DNA from: an uncultured Acetatifactor sp.
GTDB taxonomy: Bacteria; Bacillota; Clostridia; Lachnospirales; Lachnospiraceae
Direction of reading: 5' to 3'
Length of the DNA: 64,000 nucleotides
Assembly: GCA_949840885.1 (NCBI GenBank)
Contig: CATKYJ010000010.1
Location: 38,685-102,684, forward strand
Position numbers and translations under genes: made by a program. The notes under the pieces were generated by a model, which saw nothing but the letters and a program-made list of their open reading frames with translations, was not told the DNA's origin and made no database searches. Positions 52,093 through 60,900 of this stretch are shown here, in pieces; the first letter of the stretch is position 1; each line of letters opens with the position of its first letter.

Positions 52093-52161
52093 TTTCATAT
52101 TTACTTTTCTGCTTTTCATTGATATAGTGGAGACAATAAGGAATGAGCGGGAGGTATCGCG

Positions 52162-52392
52162 ATGGATCCCAGGGAAGTAAGAGGAACTATTTTTAATGTC
52201 CAGCCATTTTCCGTCTATGACGGCCCGGGCATCCGCACCACTGTCTTTAGTCCAAAGAATACCGGCACCAGATCGTGGATCGCTATCTCGCGGCGAAGGA
52301 GCAGAGGGCGTAAGGGGGAGCCGGCAGACCGGGGGCTGCCCGGACAAGGGCACTGCGATTGTATTAGCATGTTGAAAACAATATGGCGGTAA
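52162..52392 (+). pseudogene. Glycyl-radical enzyme activating protein, N-terminal remnant
   Basis: The frame starts MDPREVRGTIFNVQPFSVYD and reads GPGIRTTVFSPKN. The first 30 residues match the N-terminus of glycyl-radical enzyme activases, which continue KGCPLRCxWC with the radical-SAM cysteines. Here the match stops just before the iron-sulfur motif, and the rest (Arg-rich, ending MLKTIWR) is unrelated. No CxxxCxxC is present. The ribosome binding site GGGAGGTATCGCG is intact. The remnant probably marks a deletion or recombination boundary just upstream of the Bce-like module. Confidence 0.75.
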
Positions 52393-52396
52393 ATAG

Positions 52397-53068
52397 ATGA
52401 TGCAAAAAATCATGATAATCGAGGATGCCCCGGACGTTCGGGAGGAACTGGCACTGCTTCTGGAAAATGAGGGATATCTGCCTTTGGCGGTCACGGATTT
52501 TAACGAAATCCCAAAACAGGCGCAGCGAGAGCATCCGGACCTTATTCTCCTGGATATTGGCCTGCCCGGACAGGACGGTTTTTCTCTGTGCGCCGCATTG
52601 CGGAAAGCCATTCCTGTGCCGGTGATTTTTGTCACCAGCCGGGACGCCGGTTTGGACGAGGTGCGGGCCCTGAGCCTGGGCGGGGATGACTACATCACGA
52701 AGCCATACAGCGTCCCCGTCCTGCTGGCCCGGATCAAGGCTGTCCTGCGGCGGACAGGAGGCGGACCGGAACCGAATGATGTCCTGGAGGCGGAGGGGCT
52801 GTGTCTGAGCCTGACCAAAGGAGTTGTATCCGCCAAGGGAAAAACGGCGGAGCTGACCCGAAATGAGCTGCAGATCTTAGCCTGTCTGATGGCTTGCCTG
52901 GGGCAAATCGTTTCCAGGGGAGATCTGATCGACACGCTGTGGGACAATCAGATCTACATTGACGACAACACCCTCAGCGTGAACATGACCAGGCTTCGGG
53001 GAAAGCTGGCGGCGCTGGGCCTGCCTGACGCCATCAAAACCCGCCGGGGAATGGGGTATCAGCTATGA
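52397..53068 (+). CDS. OmpR-family response regulator (BceR-like)
   Basis: A 223-residue DNA-binding response regulator. The receiver domain has IIEDAPDVREELALLLENEG, phosphoacceptor LILLDIGLPGQDGF, TSRDAGLDEV and KPYSVPVLLARIKAVLRR. The winged-helix output domain has LTRNELQILACLMACLGQIV, IYIDDNTLSVNMTRLRGKL and TRRGMGYQL. The stop overlaps the kinase gene start (ATGA-type overlap). With the next three genes it forms the common four-gene arrangement that senses cell-wall-active peptides and turns on the transporter. Confidence 0.92.
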   Translation: MMQKIMIIEDAPDVREELALLLENEGYLPLAVTDFNEIPKQAQREHPDLILLDIGLPGQDGFSLCAALRKAIPVPVIFVTSRDAGLDEVRALSLGGDDYITKPYSVPVLLARIKAVLRRTGGGPEPNDVLEAEGLCLSLTKGVVSAKGKTAELTRNELQILACLMACLGQIVSRGDLIDTLWDNQIYIDDNTLSVNMTRLRGKLAALGLPDAIKTRRGMGYQL

Positions 53069-54075
53069 CCCTGAGGGAATTTCTAGCAAATCGGATGGGA
53101 CGGATCGCCCTCTGGCTGATCTGCGCCGGACTGGCAGCGCTGTTCCTTTTTTCTACGGGGACGCAGCCGGGTGTTCTGGTGATTTTACTGCTGGTCTTTC
53201 TGCCGGTCTTCGGGGCGGCGCTGCTTTGGGATTTCTATCGTCAGCGGGCGTATCTCCGGGAGCTGGAGGCCATCTGGGAGGGTCTGGACCGGAAATATCT
53301 GTTCGCGGAGTGCGCCCTGCGGCCCAAAGGCATTTACGAACGCCGGCTCTTTGACTTGACCCGCCGGGCGGGGCGGGCCATGACCGGGGCGGTATCTGAC
53401 GCAGAAGCCTCCAAATGGGAGTACCGGGAGTATGTGGAACGCTGGGTACATGAGATCAAGGCGCCCATCACTGCCGCCCGGCTGCTCTGCCGGGACTTAG
53501 ACGGAGATACCCGCCGGAAACTGACCGGGGAGCTGGCGCAAATCGAAGCTCATATAGAGCGGGCCCTGTTCTACGCACGGGCCGAAAATCCGGAACAGGA
53601 CTGCCTGTTCCGGCAGGCAAACCTGGGGGAGATTGCCTCCCGGGCCATTGAAAACCACCGCGCCTTGCTGATTCAAAGCGGTGTCCGGGTGGAAACGGAG
53701 CATTTGGACATCACTGTCTATACCGATGAAAAGTGGGCGGTCTTTCTTCTGGGGCAGTTACTCCAAAACGCGGCCCGGTACCGCAGCGCGGAACCGGTTA
53801 TCACACTCTCCGCAATGCCCCTTGGGAAACAGATTCAGCTTGTGGTTCAGGACAACGGCATCGGTATCCCGGCCCATGAGCTGCCCCGTGTGTTCGACCG
53901 GGGATTTACCGGCAGCAACGGGCGAAGCAGGGGAGGCTCTACCGGTATGGGACTGTATCTGTGCAGAAAGCTGGCGTCTTTTCTGGATATAGGCTTGGGT
54001 ATTGTCTCCCGGGAGGGAGAGGGAACGGCGGTTACGCTGACCTTTCCCGCAAAGGAGAATCTTACAGAATTGTAA
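53065..54075 (+). CDS. Intramembrane-sensing histidine kinase (BceS-like)
   Basis: A 336-residue kinase with two close membrane helices (IALWLICAGLAALFLFSTG and GVLVILLLVFLPVFGAALLW) and almost no extracellular loop, the hallmark of intramembrane-sensing kinases that rely on a partner ABC transporter. The phospho-acceptor site is YVERWVHEIKAPITAARLLC. The ATPase domain holds LLGQLLQNAARY, VVQDNGIGIPAHELPRVFDR and GSTGMGLYLCRKLA. The ATG overlaps the regulator stop. The transporter ATPase gene follows after 72 bases that hold an inverted repeat. Confidence 0.93.
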   Translation: MTLREFLANRMGRIALWLICAGLAALFLFSTGTQPGVLVILLLVFLPVFGAALLWDFYRQRAYLRELEAIWEGLDRKYLFAECALRPKGIYERRLFDLTRRAGRAMTGAVSDAEASKWEYREYVERWVHEIKAPITAARLLCRDLDGDTRRKLTGELAQIEAHIERALFYARAENPEQDCLFRQANLGEIASRAIENHRALLIQSGVRVETEHLDITVYTDEKWAVFLLGQLLQNAARYRSAEPVITLSAMPLGKQIQLVVQDNGIGIPAHELPRVFDRGFTGSNGRSRGGSTGMGLYLCRKLASFLDIGLGIVSREGEGTAVTLTFPAKENLTEL

Positions 54076-54101
54076 GGAAAATCAATATGAATTCGATACC
54101 G

Positions 54102-54140
54102 CCTCCTTTGCATCCGGTGTATCATAAGGTGCAAAGGAGG
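54102..54140 (+). promoter_or_regulatory. Inverted repeat that would sequester the ribosome binding site
   Basis: CCTCCTTTGCA (54102-54112) is perfectly complementary to TGCAAAGGAGG (54130-54140), with CC and GG extending the stem inward past a one-base bulge. The right arm contains the AAAGGAGG Shine-Dalgarno sequence of the ATPase gene that starts at 54148. A hairpin in the mRNA would hide it. Confidence 0.8.
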
Positions 54141-54147
54141 TTTGCTT

Positions 54148-54906
54148 ATGCTTCAGGTACAAAATATCGAGAAATATTACGGAAGTAAAAACAATGTCAC
54201 CAAGGCCCTGGACCGGGTGAGCTTTGATGTGGAGGCCGGAGAATTCCTGGCCATCATGGGCGCGTCGGGCAGCGGAAAAACCACCCTGCTCAACTGCATT
54301 TCCACAATCGACACCGTCAGCGCAGGTAAAATCCTGCTGGACGGGGTGAGCATAGCCGATCTGGGCGAGGAAGAACTGGCGAAATTCCGCCGGGAACGGC
54401 TGGGCTTTGTGTTTCAGGACTTTAATCTGCTGGATACCCTGACTGTGGAGGAGAACATCGGTCTGGCTCTCTCCCTGAATCACACGGACTCGAAAACGGT
54501 GCAGGACCGGGTACGGAACGTGGCCGGGAAGCTGGGGATCGCGGACATCCTGCCCAAATTTCCCTACCAGATTTCCGGCGGTCAGAAGCAGCGGACTGCC
54601 TGCGCGCGGGCTATGGTAGCGGGACAGTCCCTGCTGCTGGCGGACGAACCAACAGGAGCTCTGGACTCTAAGGCGTCCAAAAATCTGTTGGACATGATGA
54701 CTGCCATGAACCGGGACATGGGGGCCACCATTCTGATGGTCACTCATGACGCCTACAGCGCAAGCTACGCCAAGCGGGTGCTGTTCCTGAAAGATGGCCG
54801 GGTGTTCAACGAACTGCTGCGGGGAGAGCGGGGAAGATCTGTATTCTACCATGAGATTCTGGATGTGCTTGCCGCGTTGGGAGGTGATGTCAGTGACGTT
54901 ATCTAA
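54148..54906 (+). CDS. Bacitracin/antimicrobial peptide ABC transporter ATPase (BceA-like)
   Basis: A 252-residue ATPase of the MacB/BceA group. Walker A is MGASGSGKTTLLNCI, the Q-loop is VFQDFNLLDTLTVEENIGLA, the signature is ISGGQKQRTACARAM, Walker B is LLLADEPTGALDSK and the H-loop is MVTHDAYSASYAKR. The frame allows an upstream TTG; ATG 54148 with AAAGGAGG seven bases before it is the clear start. This SD is inside an inverted repeat. The gene partners with the FtsX-like permease that overlaps its end. Confidence 0.95.
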   Translation: MLQVQNIEKYYGSKNNVTKALDRVSFDVEAGEFLAIMGASGSGKTTLLNCISTIDTVSAGKILLDGVSIADLGEEELAKFRRERLGFVFQDFNLLDTLTVEENIGLALSLNHTDSKTVQDRVRNVAGKLGIADILPKFPYQISGGQKQRTACARAMVAGQSLLLADEPTGALDSKASKNLLDMMTAMNRDMGATILMVTHDAYSASYAKRVLFLKDGRVFNELLRGERGRSVFYHEILDVLAALGGDVSDVI

Positions 54907-56845
54907 ACTGTCCCTGCGCAATGCCAGACGGCAGGCGAGAGATTATCTGGTGTACTTTGTCACTGTAGTAATGGCCGCGGCGCTGCTGTATTCTTTCAAC
55001 GGACTGGTGTTTTCCGGGGAAGTCCGGCAGCTTTCGGAGGGAATGAATATGCTGCCTTTTGTGATCGTTCTGGCCAGCGCGGTGGTTGTGTGCATCTTCG
55101 GCTGGCTGGTAAGCTATGCCACCGGGTTCATGCTTTCCCGCCGGAGCCGGGAATTGGGAACCTATGTGCTGATCGGGCTGACCAACCGGCAGGTGGCGCG
55201 GCTGTTTTTCCTGGAAAACCTGGCGGTGGGCGGCGCGGCGCTTGCCCTGGGACTGGCGCTGGGCGGATTGCTCTACCAGATTCTGCGGGCCATTCTGTTC
55301 GCCATGTTCGGCCTGCCCTATCATTTCGCGCTGGCGCTCTCCTTTCCGGCGGCAGGGCTGACTTTGTTCTATTTTGTTCTGATTTATCTGCACGCCCTTG
55401 GGAAAAGCCGAAAGCGCGTCCGCAAAATGAAGATCTGCGATCTCATCTATTTTGACCGGCAGAATGAGGGCGTGGCCATCCGTACCGGAAAGCTCCGCCG
55501 CTGGATGTTTGGCGTCTCCATCCTGCTGGGGGTGGCGGGGACTGCTTTGCTGACAGCGGGCAGTCTGATGATCGGCATCATGGGGGCAGGGTGTCTGATT
55601 GCCGCTCTGTTTGGCTTTTTTCTCAGCTTCGCCTCCGGTGTTCCCGCCTTTTTCGAGAAACGTCCCGCCCAGAAATATCAGGGGCAGACCCTGCTGGTTT
55701 TCCGTACGCTGGCCTCAAAACTCGCCACCATGGGCATGGTTATGGCGGTGATTTCCATGATCTTTACCGCCACACTGCTCACCGAGGGAAGCGGGCTGGT
55801 GTTCAACGGCATTTTTCGGGGCAGGGCAGCGGAAAACGCCTGCTTTGATCTCTATTTCGGAATCGAGGGAGAGGACCAGGACCCCGGTCCTTATCTGGAA
55901 TACATTGACGGAAATATTCCGGTAGAGCAGTCGGTTTTGTATCAGGTCTGCCTGAGCGACAGTTCCCAGGTGCAGGATTACGTCAGCAGCCGTACCGTCT
56001 ATTATTACTACAATTACGACCGGGACCCTGTCCTTTGCTGGAGCGACTATGCGGCGCTTCGCCGGATTGCGGGTTATCCGCCAGTGGAGATGGAGCCTGG
56101 GCGGTATCTGATTCACTGCATGACCTATCTGGAAGAGCCCCTGGGGGACTATCACCAGCCGATTGTCTTGGGGAATGTTACGTTGACTCCCGGGAACGTT
56201 TACACAGAACATCTCTCCCAAAGTTTCGGTGTGGGGAACGGCCGGGGGTATATTCTGGTAGTCCCGGACGAGGCGGCTGCGGGGCAGGCGGTCCACCATC
56301 TGGCCTATGCCGCGAAGACGCTTCAGCCGGTATCTGAGCGGCAGTATGACGCGCTGACCGATATCGCCGCAACGGAATATGATAACCAGGAGAATCCTGC
56401 GGGGTATGGCTTTGTCTCCACAAAGGCAAACGAGGCTGCCCAGGTGGCGGTTCAGACGGCCATCTCGGTATTTCCCATGTTTTATCTGGCCCTGGCTCTC
56501 AGCATGACTGCCGCCACGATTTTGACCATTCAGCAGCTCAGTGAAACAGACCGCTACCGGCGGCAATTCATCTTGCTTCGGAAATTGGGCATGGCCAGAC
56601 AGGAGATGAAGCGCGCCCTGGGCCGTCAGTTTGCACTCTACTACGCCATGCCCGCTGTCCCTCCGGTTCTGATCGCTGCTCCGTTTCTCTTCCACATGGC
56701 CCGGCTGCCGGAGCCTGGCGTCATGGTAGGGATGAGCAGCCCCGCAGCCATTGTGGCGCTTTCGTTCTCGCTGTTCTTCCTGATTTACGGAATTTATATC
56801 CTGCTGGCCTATACCAGCTTGCGGCGGAGCGTACTGCCGGAATAG
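54893..56845 (+). CDS. FtsX-like ABC transporter permease (BceB-like)
   Basis: A permease of about 650 residues with ten hydrophobic segments, the BceB layout. It begins LSKLSLRNARRQARDYLVYF. Four helices are followed by six more, around a large extracellular domain of about 200 residues between helices 7 and 8 (from about FDLYFGIEGEDQDPGPYLEY to NPAGYGFVSTKANEAAQVAV), which in Bce systems binds peptide or its lipid II-type target. The FtsX-type end is SMTAATILTIQQLSETDRYR. GTG 54893 follows GGGAGGTGATGTCA and overlaps the ATPase gene; ATG 54887 is another option. The system probably confers resistance to a bacitracin-like or lantibiotic compound. Confidence 0.92.
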   Translation: MTLSKLSLRNARRQARDYLVYFVTVVMAAALLYSFNGLVFSGEVRQLSEGMNMLPFVIVLASAVVVCIFGWLVSYATGFMLSRRSRELGTYVLIGLTNRQVARLFFLENLAVGGAALALGLALGGLLYQILRAILFAMFGLPYHFALALSFPAAGLTLFYFVLIYLHALGKSRKRVRKMKICDLIYFDRQNEGVAIRTGKLRRWMFGVSILLGVAGTALLTAGSLMIGIMGAGCLIAALFGFFLSFASGVPAFFEKRPAQKYQGQTLLVFRTLASKLATMGMVMAVISMIFTATLLTEGSGLVFNGIFRGRAAENACFDLYFGIEGEDQDPGPYLEYIDGNIPVEQSVLYQVCLSDSSQVQDYVSSRTVYYYYNYDRDPVLCWSDYAALRRIAGYPPVEMEPGRYLIHCMTYLEEPLGDYHQPIVLGNVTLTPGNVYTEHLSQSFGVGNGRGYILVVPDEAAAGQAVHHLAYAAKTLQPVSERQYDALTDIAATEYDNQENPAGYGFVSTKANEAAQVAVQTAISVFPMFYLALALSMTAATILTIQQLSETDRYRRQFILLRKLGMARQEMKRALGRQFALYYAMPAVPPVLIAAPFLFHMARLPEPGVMVGMSSPAAIVALSFSLFFLIYGIYILLAYTSLRRSVLPE

Positions 56846-56859
56846 GGCGGCTGCAGCCT

Positions 56860-56887
56860 GCAAGGCCTTGTAAGTACGGGGCCTTGC
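56860..56887 (+). terminator. Stem-loop after the Bce-like operon
   Basis: GCAAGGCC pairs with GGCCTTGC around a 12-base loop, 15 bases after the permease stop. No T tract follows. It is the likely end of the operon transcript. The rest of 56888-57045 holds no gene. Confidence 0.55.
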
Positions 56888-57045
56888 CTGCCTGCCAATT
56901 CAGAGTAGTGCTTATCAAGAGAATCATGGAATGAATAAAAGAATGAGGCAGGCGGCGGCTAGCCTTTAACAGGGGGGCTGTCGCTTTGCGATTGCTTCTT
57001 TCTTATGGCTCTGGCATTGAAAAGACATTGAAAAGACGTTCAGCA

Positions 57046-57089
57046 TACATTGTAAAACGGGACGAAATCTGGTATACTGATACAATGTA
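57046..57089 (+). promoter_or_regulatory. Promoter and paired operator-like palindromes of the toxin-antitoxin operon
   Basis: TTGTAA (57050-57055) and TATACT (57073-57078) with 17-base spacing form the promoter. TACATTGTA (57046-57054) overlaps the -35 element and TACAATGTA (57081-57089) covers the expected start of transcription. Both are 9-base palindromes of the form TACAnTGTA, and they are reverse complements of each other. They are good candidates for autoregulatory binding by the antitoxin. Confidence 0.7.
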
Positions 57090-57164
57090 GACTGTTTTTT
57101 GACAGTGAGGTGCTTCGGTGATTGATAAGACAACTCCGGAGCAATACCATTTTGGCTGGGCGGG

Positions 57165-57536
57165 ATGTTGTTTGAGTATGATGAATGGAAAAATGAATAT
57201 AATGTGGAGCATCATGGCATTTCGTTCAGACAGGCTGCCCGTGTGTTTTTTGATTATGACCGAATTGAATTATATGATGAAGAAAACAGTGATATGGAAG
57301 ACCGCTATGATACGATTGGGGACTTGGCAGTAGGATATGCTAATGTGACACAGTGTGGCGAAACGATAATCGGAAATGCAGGAGCTTTATCAGACAAGGT
57401 GAATGATATTATATTTGTAGTATATACAGAGAGGATACAGACGGGTGATACCGGAAAAAAGACAGAGGTTACAAGGTTGATATCGGCCAGGCTTGCCACT
57501 GATTTTGAAAGGGGGCTATATTATGGTAAATACTGA
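57165..57536 (+). CDS. brnT: BrnT family toxin
   Basis: A 123-residue protein with the BrnT pattern: FEYDEWKNEYNVEHHGISFR at the start, ARVFFDYDRIELYDEENSD, then EDRYDTIG, and the end DIIFVVYTERI and VTRLISARLATDFERGLYYG. BrnT toxins are RelE-fold ribonucleases. This copy is longer than the usual 90-100 residues because about 24 residues (VGYANVTQCGETIIGNAGAL and a few more) are inserted between the IG turn and the IIFVVYTER strand. The extra segment keeps the frame. ATG 57165 has only a weak GGCTGGGCGGG upstream. The antitoxin gene overlaps its end. Confidence 0.85.
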   Translation: MLFEYDEWKNEYNVEHHGISFRQAARVFFDYDRIELYDEENSDMEDRYDTIGDLAVGYANVTQCGETIIGNAGALSDKVNDIIFVVYTERIQTGDTGKKTEVTRLISARLATDFERGLYYGKY

Positions 57537-57717
57537 TAGGATGACAGCAGAAATGATAAAAGAGCTTGCTTTTTCGGAAGAAGAACTGGAAGCGCTTGCT
57601 AAGGCGAGAAACACTCCGATTGCGTTTGATGAAGACTGCCCGGAGACAACTCCTGAACGCGCATTGAAATTTCGGCGTGTGAATCCTCCCAGAGATCGCA
57701 TCGGGAAGAGGGCATAA
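57523..57717 (+). CDS. Probable antitoxin partner of BrnT
   Basis: A 64-residue acidic-then-basic protein beginning MVNTDRMTAEMIKELAFSEE and ending RRVNPPRDRIGKRA. The position, a 14-base overlap with the toxin gene, and the strong GAAAGGGGGCTATATT ribosome binding site fit an antitoxin. The N-terminal half is helical and acidic. It is not obviously the classical BrnA sequence, so the partner assignment is by context. It would neutralise the toxin and probably bind the paired palindromes at the promoter. Confidence 0.7.
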   Translation: MVNTDRMTAEMIKELAFSEEELEALAKARNTPIAFDEDCPETTPERALKFRRVNPPRDRIGKRA

Positions 57718-57786
57718 GAAAGCAAAACTTGTAATCGTAGTGCCATCATCGACAGCAACGCCACAGTGCAAATTACATCTTCTATC

Positions 57787-57886
57787 AAAAAAAGACTCTA
57801 AACAGAGTCTTTTTCACCGCACAATGCGGACATCCATGAGGAGTGATTTCGGAAAAATCCTTATTTGCACTCACCTTGTAAGTTAT
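57787..57886 (-). ncRNA. tracrRNA of the type II-A CRISPR-Cas system
   Basis: Transcribed on the minus strand, opposite to cas9. The anti-repeat TAACTTACAAGGT (complement of 57873-57885) pairs with ACCTTGTAAGTTA of the CRISPR repeat. A bulge follows, and GCAAAT (57863-57868) pairs with the first bases GTTTG of the repeat, the usual lower-stem/bulge/upper-stem form. Downstream come a small hairpin (CCGCATTGTGCGG) and a terminator hairpin AGACTCTGTTTAGAGTCT followed by seven T. The terminator is symmetric enough to serve the toxin-antitoxin operon from the other side. A TTGACA/TATTGT promoter precedes it. Confidence 0.9.
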
Positions 57887-57890
57887 ATAA

Positions 57891-57919
57891 ACAATAACAT
57901 ACAAAAGAATTAATGTCAA
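57891..57919 (-). promoter_or_regulatory. Promoter of the tracrRNA
   Basis: On the minus strand TTGACA (57914-57919) and TATTGT (57891-57896) are separated by 17 bases. Transcription would begin near 57884-57886, at the edge of the anti-repeat. It lies in the 223-base gap before cas9. Confidence 0.7.
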
Positions 57920-57941
57920 TAAATAATGCGGAGGATTATTT

Positions 57942-60900
57942 ATGTATTATATGGGGTTAGACTTGGGAACCAGTTCAGTGGGATGGGCATTGACAGATGA
58001 GGATTATCATATTGTGCGTAGAAAGGGAAAGGACATTTGGGGTGTACGGCTGTTTGATGAGGCCAGGACAGCTGTTGACAGAAGAACAAATCGTATCTCT
58101 CGCAGACGCAGAGCCAGGGAAATTGCCAGAATAGGGATGTTAAAGGAATTTTTCTGTGAGGCGATAGGGGAAGTTGATCCAGGCTTTTATCAGCGTCTAG
58201 AGGAAAGTAAATACCATGATACGGATAAAAGAATAGATGGAAGAGATGCTGTCTTTCATGACGTTGGTTTTTCAGACAAGGATTATTATTCAAAGTATCC
58301 AACAATAGCGCATTTGCAGAAAGAACTGATAAGCTCAGAAGAAAAGCATGATGTAAGGCTGGTATATTTGGCTATACTGAATCTCTTTAAACACAGAGGG
58401 CACTTTCTTAATGCCGGTCTTGGAGATGTGGGGACAGATATGCTCACGCTATATAGCGAATTTCAAAGAGTTGCCGCAGATGAATTCGGTATTTCTTTTC
58501 CCATTCAATATCAGAAGCAGAATATTGAAAAATTGATGGATAATCGAACCATATCCAAAAAAGAGCGGGCCGAGCAATTGGCCGTCCTATGGAAAGTCGT
58601 TCCTGCAAAAAATAAGCGGGAATATGAAATTATTAAGATGTTGTGCGGATTATCGGGGAAAATGGCCAATGTTTTTCAGAAAGATATGCTGGCTGGTGAG
58701 ACAGGAAAACTACAGGTGTCTTTTCGGGATGCAAAATTTGAAGAGAAATTTGGTGAGCTATCCGAGTGTGGTTATTCACAGATGACGGACTTGATTGAAG
58801 CAGCAAAAAGATTGCACGACTGTTGGCTGCTTAATGAGATAATGAAAGGGCAGCCCTATCTTTGTTTTGCAAGAGTTGCCTCTTATGAAAAGCATAAAGA
58901 GGATTTAAAGATATTGAAGAAAGTTTTACAAAAGCATGCTCCTGAGGAATATGAGTATTGCTTTCGGACAATGGAGAATGATAATTATAGCGGCTATGTG
59001 GGATCCGTTAATTGCAAAAAGCAGAAAGTGCGCAGAAACAGAAAGGCATCTCCTGAAGAGTTTTTTAAATATCTTCGAAAAGTGTTGACAAACATGCCTG
59101 AGGATGAGGATACGCAATATCTTTTACATGAACTGGAAAATGAATCATTGCTTCCTAAACAGCTGACAGCTGATAATGGTGTGATTCCCAATCAGGTTCA
59201 TGTCGCAGAACTAAAGGCCATATTGGGCAATGCGCAGAAATATCTGCCTTTTTTGCAGCAAAAGGATGAGACAGGACTTACGGTGAACGAAAAAATAGTT
59301 CAGTTGTTCTCATTTCAGATTCCATATTATGTGGGGCCATTGTACATAAACGGTGATGACGAGACAAATAAATGGGTGGTCAGAAGAGAGGATGGAAAAG
59401 TATATCCCTGGAATCTAAAGCAGAAAGTGGATTTGCAGCGGACGCGGGAAGAATTTATCATGCGGATGGTGCGGCATTGTACATATCTTTCAGGCGAGAG
59501 TGCTTTGCCCAAAGGTTCACTTTTATATGAAAAATATATGGTGCTCAACGAACTGAATGTTTTGAGAATCAATGGGGAGAGGATATCTGTTGAAGATAAG
59601 CAGAATATTTATAATCTGTTTTTTGTAAAAGGCAAGAAAGTAAGCAGAAAGAAGATTTTATCATATTTTCAATCTCAGGGAGTGATTGGAGAGCAGGAAG
59701 AGGATTTACTGACAGGGATGGAAGAGAGCTCTATCTGCGCTCTGACTTCCTATGGGCGATTCAGGAATGTAGTAGGCGATGCGATTGACAGTTGGGAGTA
59801 TCAGCGGATGGCAGAAGAGATTATTTTCTGGGGAACCGTTTATTCTGGTGACAGAAGACTTCTGACAGAACTGATTACGGAGAAATATGGCCCGGAAAGT
59901 AGTATGGCATATTTGACTGTGGAACAGATTAAAAGGATTTCCGGATTTAAATGGCAGGATTGGGGAAGATTATCACGGCAGTTTTTGGAACTGGAGGGAT
60001 GCGAGAAAGCGACAGGGGAGGTACGCACAGCTATTTCGGCGCTTTGGGAAACCAACAGCAATCTTATGGAGTTATTAAGTGACAGATATACTTATCTGGA
60101 CAGATTGACTCAAAAAACAGAAAAGGCGGACAAGCTTTTGGAGGAGGTCAGGTATGATGATTTGGAGGGATATTGTTTTTCTGCACCAGTGAAGCGAATG
60201 GTGTGGCAGACCCTGCTCATAATGAAAGAAGTAACCCAGGTAATGGGAGAAAATCCGGGTAGAATTTTTGTGGAGATGCCTCGGGCAGATGGAGAAAAAG
60301 GGAGGAGGACGACTTCCAGGAAAAGAAAATTTGAGGAATTATATAAGCAATGCCAAAAGGAAGGACAGGACTGGCAGAAAGAGATTAGCCAGAGAAGTGA
60401 GGGGCAATTTCGGAGCAAGAAGCTATACTTATACTACTTGCAAAAGGGGCGTTGCATGTATACTGGGGAATCTATTTCGTTGGAAGATCTTTTCAATGAT
60501 AACCTGTATGATATAGACCATATTTTTCCAAGGCATTTTGTGAAGGACGACAGCCTGGACAATAATCTTGTGTTGGTTAAAAAGCAGATCAATGCTCATA
60601 AGAGCGATTCGTTTCCTCTGGAAAAGGAAATACAGAGGAAGCAGCGTGCTTTGTGGAAATCCTTGTTGGACACAGGGTTTCTTTCGAAAGAAAAGTATGG
60701 CAGACTGACCCGTACCTGGGAGTTCTCCGATGAAGAATTGGCGGGGTTTATTAACAGGCAAATCGTAGAAACGGGACAGGCGACAAAGGCAGTTGCACAT
60801 TTACTTGAGGAATTGTTGCCAGATACGGAGGTGGTATATGTTAAGGCAGGCAATGTGTCCGAGTTCCGCCATCGGTTTGATATGCTTAAGTCCAGGTCAG

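Noticed and set aside
56860..56887. CCTTGTAAGT in the loop of the stem after the Bce-like permease matches ten bases of the CRISPR repeat, as if a degenerate repeat lay outside the array.
   Set aside because: The match is limited to ten bases, the rest does not resemble the repeat, and the sequence is explained by a hairpin. Chance is the simplest reading.
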